Assembly: GCA_900546785.1 (NCBI GenBank)
Contig: URED01000028.1
Coordinates: 1-31,860, forward strand
Source: an uncultured Oscillospiraceae bacterium
GTDB taxonomy: Bacteria; Bacillota; Clostridia; Oscillospirales; Acutalibacteraceae
Direction: 5' to 3'
Length of the DNA: 31,860 nucleotides
Each line of letters opens with the position of its first letter. The first letter of the stretch is position 1. The notes beneath the pieces were generated by a model. The model ran no database searches. It had not been told where the DNA came from and was given only the letters and a program-made list of their open reading frames with translations. A program made the position numbers and the translations under genes. This document shows, one piece after another, positions 14,165-21,338 of this stretch.

Positions 14165-15219
14165 AAATTCATACCTCCTGTCTGTTCTTCAGATTCTTCG
14201 ATTGTAAAGTTTTCAGACACATAGTCATCTATGGAAATTATCTGTCCGAGGAAATTCGGCTCAGTTTCTTCCGTAAACTCGATGTATCCTTCCTCTCCAA
14301 AGTCGATGTTATCTGTTGTAATGACTGAACCGCCGTGATTGACTCTTACTTCGGGTTCAAGTGTGGCGATTCTGTCGTCGTCATCAGAGCGCCTGATATG
14401 ATAGAGGTTGAGTCCATATGGGATATCTTCCGGTTTCAGTCTCTCGTTAACATAAAGAGCAGGCTTGCCGAAAAGTTCAATAAGTTCCTTATCATCATCC
14501 CCGGTATATACATAAGCTGTGCGGGGGATGTTTAAATGAAGACTGTAATCGCTTAAATCATAGTCCCAGATTTTTGCTGTAAACTCATACGCTTCTCTGC
14601 CTTCTTTCGGCTTAAAGAGATTTGTTAAACTACCGCCTTTAAAAGTATATCTTCCGCAATGGTGTCCGATATCTTCATCAGCGTATTTCATTGTAAATTC
14701 AAGGTCGGGATACATCTCTGACATTTTCTTGACTATGGGCAGGGGAGCGTCCCAGGCGGTTTGAAAACTGATACAGTTATTTTCAAATTTCGGCGGTGAT
14801 CCTTCATAACCGCAGGCATTCCATTTTGTACCCCAGTTTTTTATACACCACTCATACCAAGTCGGAGCGTCATATTTAACTATGTTGCTTGCCGCTTTAA
14901 CGCCAAGGTCCCAAATCTCTTTTTTATCGGGATTTAAAATTTCATCGCCGTGCTTTTTCAAATCCCCAAAGAAATCATCATACGAGCCTTCCTTTTCCTG
15001 AAATTCTTTCGGCACATTTTTGAGATATTCTTTTACCATCTCTATGCCCTCATCCGTTTTGCTTCCGCACTCAATGTTCAGGGATTTGGGCATAGGTGCG
15101 ATTTTGTTGAAATCAATTGAACCGAATCCAGCCTCATCATTTTTGAAATTTTCAAGCATTTCTTTAATTTTGCTTTCCTCACCGTTAAAGTGAAGATTAA
15201 TTTGTACCCAGTTCGGCAC
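14155..15219 (-). CDS. YubB/Api92-like N-terminal and LPD28-like C-terminal domain protein
   Basis: A 354-residue protein. It starts MPNWVQINLHFNG, the beginning of YubB/Api92-type ferredoxin-fold proteins of plasmids and phages. Residues about 100-205 continue with TWYEWCIKNWGTKWNACGY and FQTAWDAPLPIVKKMSEMYP, also typical of that family. Residues about 265-330 (LNLYHIRRSDDDDRIATLEP, then GEEGYIEFTEETEPNFLG) match the LPD28-type domain frequent in these ICEs. The role is unknown. The ATG shares a base with the dcm stop codon. Confidence 0.7.
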   Translation of the reverse strand: MPNWVQINLHFNGEESKIKEMLENFKNDEAGFGSIDFNKIAPMPKSLNIECGSKTDEGIEMVKEYLKNVPKEFQEKEGSYDDFFGDLKKHGDEILNPDKKEIWDLGVKAASNIVKYDAPTWYEWCIKNWGTKWNACGYEGSPPKFENNCISFQTAWDAPLPIVKKMSEMYPDLEFTMKYADEDIGHHCGRYTFKGGSLTNLFKPKEGREAYEFTAKIWDYDLSDYSLHLNIPRTAYVYTGDDDKELIELFGKPALYVNERLKPEDIPYGLNLYHIRRSDDDDRIATLEPEVRVNHGGSVITTDNIDFGEEGYIEFTEETEPNFLGQIISIDDYVSENFTIEESEEQTGGMNLCQ

Positions 15220-16469
15220 TATTTAACACCTCCGTAAAATATTCGTTTTAATTCTCTGCTAATAGCAAAAACGGCAGGAACCGTTACTGCGTTTCCTGCC
15301 ATTTTGTAAAGTTGTGAATCGGACATACCGATTGCTTTCACCTTATTAAATTGTTCGTCCGTAAACCCCTGAAGTCTCCAGCATTCTTTCGGTGTGAGTT
15401 TGCGTATATATGCTATATACTGATTATCTTCCTCATCTGATAAAATGATGACCCCGGCGGTCTTATCTGTATTGCTTTCTTCTGCCTTTATACCGTTCAA
15501 TTCTTTGATTTCATCCGGCGTTATTTCCTTTACAATAACAAGCACTGCGGAATGCTCACCCTTGCGGTTACTTATGCCCGAATCCTGTCTTGCCGTTATG
15601 CACCTTGCAAGTTCGGTAAGCTGCGGACTCGGATTCATATCAATTAAGTATACGGCTAAAGTCGCCGTGGTAGTTTCTGTATGTGCTATTCCTTCACCTA
15701 CACGACCGCGCCTTGTGTTATTATTGGCATAAGCAGTGTTTATACTGTCGCCTGAATGAGCGAATTGATATCCTATTTTGGTTTTTGATTTGATAGGAAG
15801 TATATACAGTCCTGTTCTTCCGCCGAAACCGCCTGCACTGCTTGTTAAAGTTATTGCGAGTCCGTTTGAGTCGTATACTCGATTACCTTCACGTCCGGGC
15901 AGTCTTTGCTTAAGAGTTTTAGGATTTGCTTGGCTGAAAGCAAATATTTCCCCTGCACATCGTCCTCTAAGAAATCCTGTAATGAACACTCGATTTCTGG
16001 ATTGGGGGACGCCGAAATTCGCGCTATTAAGCACCGTCCATGAGACATCATACCCGATGTCATCCAAGACTTCGAGGATGGTTTCAAATGTCCATCCTTT
16101 GTCATGCGATAGAAGGTTTTGGACGTTCTCAAGGTATAGAAGCGCAGGTCTTTTAGCGGCGGCAACTCTGGCAACTTCAAAGAAGAGAGTTCCTCTTGTG
16201 TCATCGAATCCTCGCTGTTTTCCAGCAAGTGAAAAACTTTGGCAAGGGAATCCTGCGCAGATAAGATCGATATCGGGTAGGTCGTCGGGGCAGATATTTC
16301 TTGCATCTTCAAAGTACATCTCTCCTTTCGTATCGTACAATGTTTCATAGGCTTGCTTTGCGAATTTATCGATTTCGCAATAGCCTACACATTCAAATCC
16401 GCCGACTTCATCAAGTGCCGAGCGGAATCCGCCTATTCCTGAATACATATCAAGATATTTGATTGACAT
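15219..16469 (-). CDS. dcm: DNA (cytosine-5) methyltransferase
   Basis: C5 cytosine methylase of 416 residues. Visible motifs: I (DMYSGIGGFRSALD, about 7-20), IV with the catalytic Cys76 in GFPCQSFS, VI ENV (114-116), VIII QSRNRV (156-161), a target-recognition region at about 165-380, and X MAGNAV (390-395). The protein appears complete. No restriction endonuclease gene is near, so it is an orphan that may mask ICE DNA from host restriction. The gene symbol is used for the enzyme class only. GAGG precedes the ATG by 4 bases; a small GGGC/GCCC hairpin covers this site. Confidence 0.9.
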   Translation of the reverse strand: MSIKYLDMYSGIGGFRSALDEVGGFECVGYCEIDKFAKQAYETLYDTKGEMYFEDARNICPDDLPDIDLICAGFPCQSFSLAGKQRGFDDTRGTLFFEVARVAAAKRPALLYLENVQNLLSHDKGWTFETILEVLDDIGYDVSWTVLNSANFGVPQSRNRVFITGFLRGRCAGEIFAFSQANPKTLKQRLPGREGNRVYDSNGLAITLTSSAGGFGGRTGLYILPIKSKTKIGYQFAHSGDSINTAYANNNTRRGRVGEGIAHTETTTATLAVYLIDMNPSPQLTELARCITARQDSGISNRKGEHSAVLVIVKEITPDEIKELNGIKAEESNTDKTAGVIILSDEEDNQYIAYIRKLTPKECWRLQGFTDEQFNKVKAIGMSDSQLYKMAGNAVTVPAVFAISRELKRIFYGGVK

Positions 16470-16510
16470 AGGGCCTCACAGCCCATTACTCTTTTTTTAT
16501 CGCCTCCTGA

Positions 16511-16834
16511 CTACATAGACATTGACTGACCGATTTGGTCTTCGACAATATCGTCCGTTGTTTCTTCTGTGCATATTGCATTGTTTTCTTCTTCGATCTC
16601 CTGCTCGGTGAGTTTTCTGTATCTGTCCTCACCGTATGCAAGACCAAGAGAGCGACCGTTATCGAAGTTACAATGAACTGTTGCTAAATCGTCAACAAAT
16701 TTCACAGTACCTCTTGTTCCGCTTTCTATGGGCCTGGGATCGTCACCCATACTGAGCAAGACGATTCTCGTACCCTTTGGATAATCTTCTTTTAACTGTT
16801 CGGCTATCCTTGACAGCCGTTCAAATTCATTCAT
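16511..16834 (-). CDS. DUF4314 domain protein
   Basis: A 107-residue protein. Residues 20-72 carry the DUF4314 pattern: GTRIVLLSMGDDPRPIESG, TRGTVKFVDDLATVHCNFDN, and GLAYGEDRYRKL, predicted to be a small beta-barrel. The C-terminus is acidic and ends QSMSM. Unknown function; standard in the accessory module of Tn1549-like ICEs. A strong AAGGAGGAAAATTT ribosome binding site precedes the ATG. Confidence 0.8.
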   Translation of the reverse strand: MNEFERLSRIAEQLKEDYPKGTRIVLLSMGDDPRPIESGTRGTVKFVDDLATVHCNFDNGRSLGLAYGEDRYRKLTEQEIEEENNAICTEETTDDIVEDQIGQSMSM

Positions 16835-16858
16835 AAATTTTCCTCCTTGTTTTTATAT

Positions 16859-16911
16859 ACACACCGGAAGTTGCGATTCTGTGGATTGCGACATACAGTT
16901 TTCCGGTGTGT
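16859..16911 (-). promoter_or_regulatory. Stem-loop in the leader of the DUF4314 gene
   Basis: A perfect 11-bp inverted repeat (16859-16869 with 16901-16911, ACACACCGGAA arm) encloses a 31-base loop that carries two direct copies of TTGCGA. It lies 25 bases before the DUF4314 start and has no strong U-run. A 13-codon reading frame (16853-16894) spans it but has a poor ribosome binding site. Confidence 0.45.
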
Positions 16912-16982
16912 TTCTAATCCGTCTGTCCTTGTTGCTTACGGTTTAACTCCTTTCTTCATTAGACTAGACTGACGGAATAGTT

Positions 16983-17117
16983 CTAATTGTTTTCAAGAAA
17001 GTGTAAACCGTATCTTGAAATATATACTGCACCGAGTATCACTATCAGTGAGTCGTTAGAGACAAGGTCTCTTTCACATATATCCGATATTGATATATTG
17101 GTGCATTTGGCAACCAT
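16983..17117 (-). CDS. Possible small protein, 44 residues
   Basis: An ATG-initiated frame of 44 residues: MVAKCTNISISDICERDLVS, then NDSLIVILGAVYISRYGLHF, then LENN. The composition is protein-like with one hydrophobic stretch, and it fills an otherwise empty gap between the terminal ICE gene and the DUF4314 leader. The ribosome binding site is weak (CAGAAGAC). The frame is open further upstream without a better start. It may be a real small ICE gene, but without homology it remains tentative. Confidence 0.4.
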   Translation of the reverse strand: MVAKCTNISISDICERDLVSNDSLIVILGAVYISRYGLHFLENN

Positions 17118-17153
17118 GTCTTCTGCTGCTTTAAACAGAAGATAAGACCTTGT

Positions 17154-17444
17154 TTACGCTCCGTTTATAGAGATGTTATCAAAGTCGATATGGTTTGGTT
17201 TAATTTTGTATTTGCACTGTTTCCACAAAAACGCATCCGAAGACAGAATAAAAACAGCAGCGAGAAATCTGTTTGAAAGAATATACCCACGATTTATATA
17301 TTCGCTCACTGTTTTTTCAAAAATGCTCTTGTGAACATCGTTGCGGAAAGCTGATGAAACGAATCTTCTAATCGCTTTCCTTGGATTCTTCGGTATTTGC
17401 ATCATCTGTTTTTCAAGTGCTGATTCTGTGAAATATTTTGTCAT
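17154..17444 (-). CDS. Terminal ICE protein, hypothetical
   Basis: A 96-residue basic protein, the last recognisable gene of the ICE. It starts MTKYFTESALEKQMMQIP and continues with a Lys/Arg-rich helix (KNPRKAIRRFVSSAFRNDVH). No known domain is recognised; size, charge and end position would fit a DNA-binding or regulatory protein. A decayed second copy of its first 18 codons lies at 21339-21392 (MPIYFTD, stop, LIEKHIMQWP), which shows that the gene belongs to a conserved element end. GGAAGGAAGAAAC precedes the ATG. Confidence 0.65.
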   Translation of the reverse strand: MTKYFTESALEKQMMQIPKNPRKAIRRFVSSAFRNDVHKSIFEKTVSEYINRGYILSNRFLAAVFILSSDAFLWKQCKYKIKPNHIDFDNISINGA

Positions 17445-17479
17445 AATGTTTCTTCCTTCCGATAATTTAAAAATGAAAA

Positions 17480-17526
17480 CAAAAAAAGGGCGTGCAATGA
17501 TTTGTCTTAAATCATTACACGCCCTT
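17480..17526 (-). terminator. Terminator at the ICE end
   Basis: Stem AAGGGCGTG...AATGATTT with its complement (17486-17503 with 17509-17526, one mismatch) and a 5-base loop, followed on the minus strand by seven Ts. It would stop transcription entering the ICE from the tRNA side. A diverged copy lies at 21430-21472. Confidence 0.85.
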
Positions 17527-17586
17527 AACGCTTGAAGTAAACAGTACAGTCCCGATTTGATATTTAATTGTTAGTTTTGGATATGA

Positions 17587-17620
17587 AAAAAGCCTTACAA
17601 CAGAATTTGTTGTAAGGCTT
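17587..17620 (-). terminator. Terminator behind the tRNA-Asn remnant
   Basis: A perfect 12-bp stem (17590-17601 with 17609-17620) with a 7-base loop and a T-run on the minus strand, 2 bases after the CCA of the tRNA remnant. Usual arrangement for a tRNA transcription unit. Confidence 0.85.
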
Positions 17621-17622
17621 TG

Positions 17623-17688
17623 TGGCTCCCCTTGTTGGACTCGAACCAACGACAACTCGGTTAACAGCCGAGTGCTCTACCGACTGAG
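17623..17688 (-). pseudogene. tRNA-Asn(GTT), 5'-truncated
   Basis: On the minus strand the sequence matches tRNA-Asn from the D-arm (CTCAGTCGGTAGAGC) through the GTT anticodon arm (CTCGGCTGTTAACCGAG), the T-arm (GTTGGTTCGAGTCCAAC), the 3' acceptor strand AAGGGGA, discriminator G and encoded CCA. The first ten or so bases (5' acceptor strand, expected to begin TCCCCTT, plus TAG) are missing: AT-rich sequence follows position 11 instead. It cannot fold an acceptor stem and is probably a remnant of an integration or recombination event. Confidence 0.8.
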
Positions 17689-17878
17689 ATTTAAAATTAT
17701 TATTAATTTAAAATAAATAAACTATTTACTTTTTCTTCTTTTCTTCAATTATGAAATTATAAAATAATTTTATTATTATGCAAAAAAATTTTTAAAACGA
17801 AAACAAAACAGATAAATTATCATTTCTGTAAAATAATAATGTCTATTCATATGTAATTATAAATTAAAATTAATGCGA
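17689..17878. other. AT-rich spacer
   Basis: About 190 bases of very AT-rich sequence between the tRNA-Asn remnant and the next gene. No reading frame, RNA or clear hairpin is seen. It lies where the missing 5' part of the tRNA should be. Confidence 0.6.
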
Positions 17879-18430
17879 TTATGCTGATTGGTGAGCAATA
17901 TTATTCATATGCTCTATAAATTGTTTTTCGCAATTAGTAGTTACATATTCATAAAATGCATCAATTTGTTTTAATATATCGTCGGCCTCAACGAAAAAAG
18001 CACTATCTTCAGAAATCATCATACCGTTCAATCTTTTAAAAAGATTGAATTTCTTTAATTTATGTAAAATTTGCCTAATTTCCTTACGTACAGACATTTC
18101 AATTGTATAATCATTGATAAGTTCTCTAGATAAATCAAACAACAAATTCATGTATGAAATACATGCATCAGTGATAGTTCTAGATGTGTGTTCTTTTACT
18201 GCAAATGCTTGACATTCCATTTCAATTTCTTCTGACGAATAAAGAACCTTTCTAAAATGAAATAAAGCATCACGAAAATTTGTATAACAACTATCAGGTA
18301 ACGCTATATTAAAAACGCGACCATATTCTTCAAATTTTGACAATAATTCATAAGAGTCTATGATGTATTTATTATATATACTTTCACAAAGCAGTTTCTT
18401 TGTCATTGGATGTACTACTTCATAAGGCAT
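17879..18430 (-). CDS. Hypothetical protein, helical
   Basis: A 183-residue protein, mainly amphipathic helices, without membrane segment or known motif. It starts PYEVVHPMTKKLLCESIYNK, and the C-terminal part (residues 110-175) is Lys/Glu-rich. The start is the only ATG close to the previous gene (13-base gap; AAAGAGG about 7 bases before it). It is the last gene of the operon that begins with the metallo-beta-lactamase protein. Codon use is strongly AT-biased, like the whole segment. Confidence 0.6.
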   Translation of the reverse strand: MPYEVVHPMTKKLLCESIYNKYIIDSYELLSKFEEYGRVFNIALPDSCYTNFRDALFHFRKVLYSSEEIEMECQAFAVKEHTSRTITDACISYMNLLFDLSRELINDYTIEMSVRKEIRQILHKLKKFNLFKRLNGMMISEDSAFFVEADDILKQIDAFYEYVTTNCEKQFIEHMNNIAHQSA

Positions 18431-18443
18431 AAAACGACCTCTT

Positions 18444-18605
18444 TTACTTATTATTATTTAAATTTGATTTATCTTTTTCAATAGTTTTGAGCCTAGAAAA
18501 TCTATTTAAGTATCCACCACGTTCTTCGGAACTACATAATCGCACAGTAGGATTATTTTTAAAAATCTCATAATAAACGCCATATTTTTCATTAATCCTT
18601 TCCAT
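18444..18605 (-). CDS. Hypothetical small protein, 53 residues
   Basis: Starts MERINEKYGVYYEIFKNNPT and ends in an Asn/Lys-rich tail (KDKSNLNNNK). Its ATG overlaps the last codons of the upstream gene by 14 bases (GATGGAAAGGATTAA), a typical coupled arrangement, and it ends 13 bases before the next gene. The gapless packing supports it as real. No function recognised. Confidence 0.55.
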   Translation of the reverse strand: MERINEKYGVYYEIFKNNPTVRLCSSEERGGYLNRFSRLKTIEKDKSNLNNNK

Positions 18606-19023
18606 CTTGTATTAACTCACTTTCTTCTTTATTTCTTAATAGTGATATCAAATATGGATACACCATTAATTGCATTTCTAAAGTTTCAACATCTTCTTTT
18701 TCTATCTGTTCAAAATACTCTTTGACTTTGCTTTTATAATCAATACTATCATCAATTTTTCTTAGTTCCAATATAAATTCTTGCAATATTTCTTCTCTTT
18801 TAAATCTAAATTCTGTTTTTAACCTTGAAATATCTATCTCACAGATATCACCACTATATCGCTCTTTATAATCACATCTTAATGCTTTAAAAAATTTGAA
18901 AATTTTTTTAAAATCATCTGAATAATCAGTTTCGTCATTATAATTTTCCAAACAAATTGTTTTCGCCACAAAATGGCTTATAAATTCATCTGTTGCTAAT
19001 ACAATATATTCATATTCTTCCAT
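18592..19023 (-). CDS. Hypothetical acidic protein
   Basis: A 143-residue, strongly charged, helical protein. It starts EEYEYIVLATDEFISHFVAK; the middle has DISRLKTEFRFKREEILQEF and the C-terminus VETLEMQLMVYPYLISLLRN. No membrane segment or known motif. It follows the metallo-beta-lactamase gene after 34 bases and overlaps the 53-residue gene, so all four are probably one transcript. Perhaps a partner or immunity-type subunit of the MBL protein; that is inference. Confidence 0.6.
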   Translation of the reverse strand: MEEYEYIVLATDEFISHFVAKTICLENYNDETDYSDDFKKIFKFFKALRCDYKERYSGDICEIDISRLKTEFRFKREEILQEFILELRKIDDSIDYKSKVKEYFEQIEKEDVETLEMQLMVYPYLISLLRNKEESELIQDGKD

Positions 19024-19057
19024 TTTGACAATAACACCAAACCTTTTAATGAGAGTA

Positions 19058-20527
19058 TTATAACATTCTTTTTAAACAATGTCTACAAATATATTTGATT
19101 TTTCCATAATCACTTTGAGGTGCTAAAACTGTAATATCTTTTAAAGGGCTTTTATTTCTACATATAGAACATTCAACGGAAAGATTTGGAATATATATTT
19201 TAAGTCCAATTTCCCCCGGAATTAGATAAGTTCCTTTTAATTCAGAATTTAATGTGTTTATGAAATTCATACGAAAGTCGCCATTAGTACAGCAAAATTC
19301 AGATGCTAATGCTAGGTCTGATGATGTATTTTGTAATAATTTTAAACTTCCGTTATACCCAAGATGAGAATGCTTGTCCTTAACACCTTTAACATCTTTT
19401 TTATAAATATCACTAACATTAAATATTAATATATTTGATTCATTATAGAATTTTGATAATTCTTCGAAATACATTGTATCTGATGTATAGCCTATTATAA
19501 ATTTTTTTTCATATGATAAAAATAGTTTAATACCATAAGTACTGTTATTGTCTTTAATATGCTTGGTGCGAATTGCAGTTAATTTCATATCAAGATTATG
19601 TTTTATAATTCCACTTTTATGACCAATATACTTATTCAAATCCTTAATTTCTCTTGCTTTTCCTTTTAATTTCTTTTTAGAATTTTCATCAACAATCCAA
19701 ATAATATGATGTTCTTGTATTCCATTAAAATTAAAAATATTTTTAATTATAGAGTTTCTTCTTTTCATATATTCATTATAATCATATAGAAGCGAACAAA
19801 GCATTTCGGCATCTGCATTATGATCTAGATGGTCATGAGTTATAATGATAACATTAATATTGTTGATATATATTCCATATTTATGCATTGAATCTACAAA
19901 ACCAATTCCTGGATCTATTGCTATTCCTAATCCTTTATAATTAAGATATAATCCCCCTCCTGCACAAGAAGAATTAAAAGCTATTGAATGAATGGTTGGA
20001 GTAGATGATGAAAAGCCTTTAAGACAAAACAAGGTATCATTCAAATTAACCTTTTCTCGTTCGTCATTAAGAATTGAATTATAGTAAGACATTTGGGGCC
20101 GATTAGAAAAATAATTTTCTAAATAATGGGGGATGCTTTTTTCGATGATATTTCTTTTATTTATTTCATCATAAAAATCGCTTGCACAATTACGACAAAT
20201 TGAACATAAATTACAACTACCTGCTAAATTTATAGCTTCTACAATTCCTTCGCTCAATCCTTTTATAGAAATTTCGCTGAAATTATCGAGTAAATCTCTA
20301 AACTTAACTAAATGTTTTGGCATTTCAATACATTTCGATTCTGATAAATAATCTGTCTTTTTTATATTTATAAAAAAATCATCTATTATTTCTTTACAAT
20401 CTTCTGCAATACTGTAATTCTTAGATAAATTATCTGCTATTTCTATTTTGTTTTCATCAATATTATTAAACATTTGACTAATTTGATTTCTAATTAATTC
20501 CCATAAACTATCTAAACAAGTATCCAT
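19058..20527 (-). CDS. Metallo-beta-lactamase-fold protein with two Cys clusters
   Basis: A 489-residue protein from the ATG at 20527, chosen because GGGAGGTG lies 7 bases upstream; a longer frame to 20599 adds an unlikely hydrophobic leader. Layout: helical N-terminal region (1-100); CNLCSICRNC at 105-114 (four Cys at CX2C spacing); MBL domain from about 180 with the metal motif THDHLDH (His231, His233, Asp235, His236), a later GYTSDT (Asp ligand) and KHSHLG (His ligand); and a C-terminal four-Cys zinc-ribbon-like tail (C453, C456, C481, C484). The MBL core looks catalytically complete, as in nucleases, phosphodiesterases or hydrolases. The substrate is unknown. It is the first gene of the operon. 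Confidence 0.75.
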   Translation of the reverse strand: MDTCLDSLWELIRNQISQMFNNIDENKIEIADNLSKNYSIAEDCKEIIDDFFINIKKTDYLSESKCIEMPKHLVKFRDLLDNFSEISIKGLSEGIVEAINLAGSCNLCSICRNCASDFYDEINKRNIIEKSIPHYLENYFSNRPQMSYYNSILNDEREKVNLNDTLFCLKGFSSSTPTIHSIAFNSSCAGGGLYLNYKGLGIAIDPGIGFVDSMHKYGIYINNINVIIITHDHLDHNADAEMLCSLLYDYNEYMKRRNSIIKNIFNFNGIQEHHIIWIVDENSKKKLKGKAREIKDLNKYIGHKSGIIKHNLDMKLTAIRTKHIKDNNSTYGIKLFLSYEKKFIIGYTSDTMYFEELSKFYNESNILIFNVSDIYKKDVKGVKDKHSHLGYNGSLKLLQNTSSDLALASEFCCTNGDFRMNFINTLNSELKGTYLIPGEIGLKIYIPNLSVECSICRNKSPLKDITVLAPQSDYGKIKYICRHCLKRML

Positions 20528-20727
20528 AAAAAGCACCTCCCACAGCAATATTACTATCATATTTTTCATTATAATACATTTTATAAAAATGTTCAACAAT
20601 TTTATATTTTTATTGCAATTTTCTTGAGTAAAGTAGACAGCAGATAAGTTTTTTCTATAAAATTTGTTTTTTGGCTTTATACGTTAAAAGTTAAATAAAG
20701 TGTATTAAATAGCTTTTTCTCAATTAA
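20528..20727. other. AT-rich intergenic region upstream of the MBL operon
   Basis: About 200 bases, very AT-rich. Minus-strand TATAAT-like boxes are easy to find here, as expected by composition, so no single promoter for the MBL operon can be named. No gene is seen. Confidence 0.5.
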
Positions 20728-21161
20728 TTAAGAATAATAATCAAAGATATCCTCATCTCCCCAACTTACGCTTGGATTTCACGAATGCCTTTGGATGCAT
20801 AATATGCACCTATCCATCTGTTACGAAAAACATTATGCAGTTTTTCAAGCGGATGCATTTCCAAATACATGCTGAAATCAGGCGTTAATATTGCTTTGAA
20901 TCTTCTTAGTTTTTCAGTATAATCAGAGGGCTTTTTCCAAACACATTCAAATTTATAGTCGTACAAATAAAAATGAACAATTCGGTGAAAATGAGTTTCA
21001 TCAGTTTTAGCCTTGTCAAACCCAATCATCCTTAATTCGTCAAAATCATCTTCTTTGACTTCAAATTTAGGAATATTTGGCATATTCCACTTGTTATCGC
21101 CGATAAAATCATTTCTTAAAAAGAACAAACTGTTTCTGTAAGCATAATTTTCAGGTGTCAT
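20728..21161 (-). pseudogene. DUF4417 protein, frameshifted and truncated
   Basis: From an ATG at 21161 (GGAGG 5 bases upstream) an open frame of 131 residues runs to a stop at 20766. It matches the N-terminal half of DUF4417: PKFEVKEDDFDELRMIGFDK, FHRIVHFYLYDYKFECVWKK and FRNRWIGAYYASKGIREIQA. Just past the stop, in another frame, the sequence reads SWGDEDIFDYY, the continuation expected for this family (SW-[GS]-DE-x-F-[DE]), and then stops at 20728. So a small indel near 20768 and a second stop removed the C-terminal half. A family of mobile-element proteins without known activity. Confidence 0.7.
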
Positions 21162-21338
21162 TATAACCTCCAAAATAAAATTATCCCTTTGGGATAAGCT
21201 CACAGATTACACATAGTTATCATTCGAGTCAAGATTTAATTTGCATTTGTATATTTTTAGTACAGTAATTTGTACTTCAATAGATTATTATAATAAATTT
21301 TTAATATTATGCTTAAATAAATGCATAATTTTTTATTA

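Larger units (their letters stand above)
1..17622 (-). mobile_element. Integrative conjugative element, Tn1549/CTn-like (partial, one end)
   Basis: A continuous block of minus-strand genes combines Gram-positive type IV secretion components (VirB4/TraE, PrgI, VirB6-like, DUF3852, sortase, surface adhesin) with the accessory set typical of Tn1549-like ICEs (SpoVG, YodL/DUF3846, DUF3849, Dam, DUF3789, LPD28, C5 methylase, DUF4314). Relaxase, coupling protein, integrase and excisionase are not in the window and would lie to the left. The right end is inferred from the last gene (17154-17444), the terminators behind it and the truncated tRNA-Asn at 17623-17688, because the same arrangement recurs, decayed, at 21339-21633. 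The exact attachment site was not identified. Confidence 0.85.
17391..17700. repeat. ICE end copy 1 (direct repeat of 21339-21650)
   Basis: Contains, in order on the plus strand, the start of the terminal ICE gene, a terminator, a stretch with ACAGTACAGTCCC, a second terminator, and the truncated tRNA-Asn. The same order and nearly the same length recur at 21339-21650 in diverged form. Confidence 0.75.
17689..21338. mobile_element. Putative remnant of an older ICE with AT-rich cargo
   Basis: This AT-rich segment lies between two diverged direct copies of the same ICE end, both in the same orientation. In a tandem arrangement it would be what is left of the second, older element. It holds a four-gene minus-strand operon of unknown function and a frameshifted DUF4417 gene, a family often found on mobile elements. 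Boundaries are inferred from the repeats. Confidence 0.5.

Noticed and set aside
15778..16350. Plus-strand open frame of 190 residues opposite the cytosine methylase
   Set aside because: Antisense of a gene with all C5 methylase motifs; no family pattern in the plus-strand translation.
16853..16894. 13-residue minus-strand frame (MSQSTESQLPVCI) as a leader peptide
   Set aside because: It spans the stem-loop but has only a weak ribosome binding site and no run of regulatory codons; not enough to call an attenuator.
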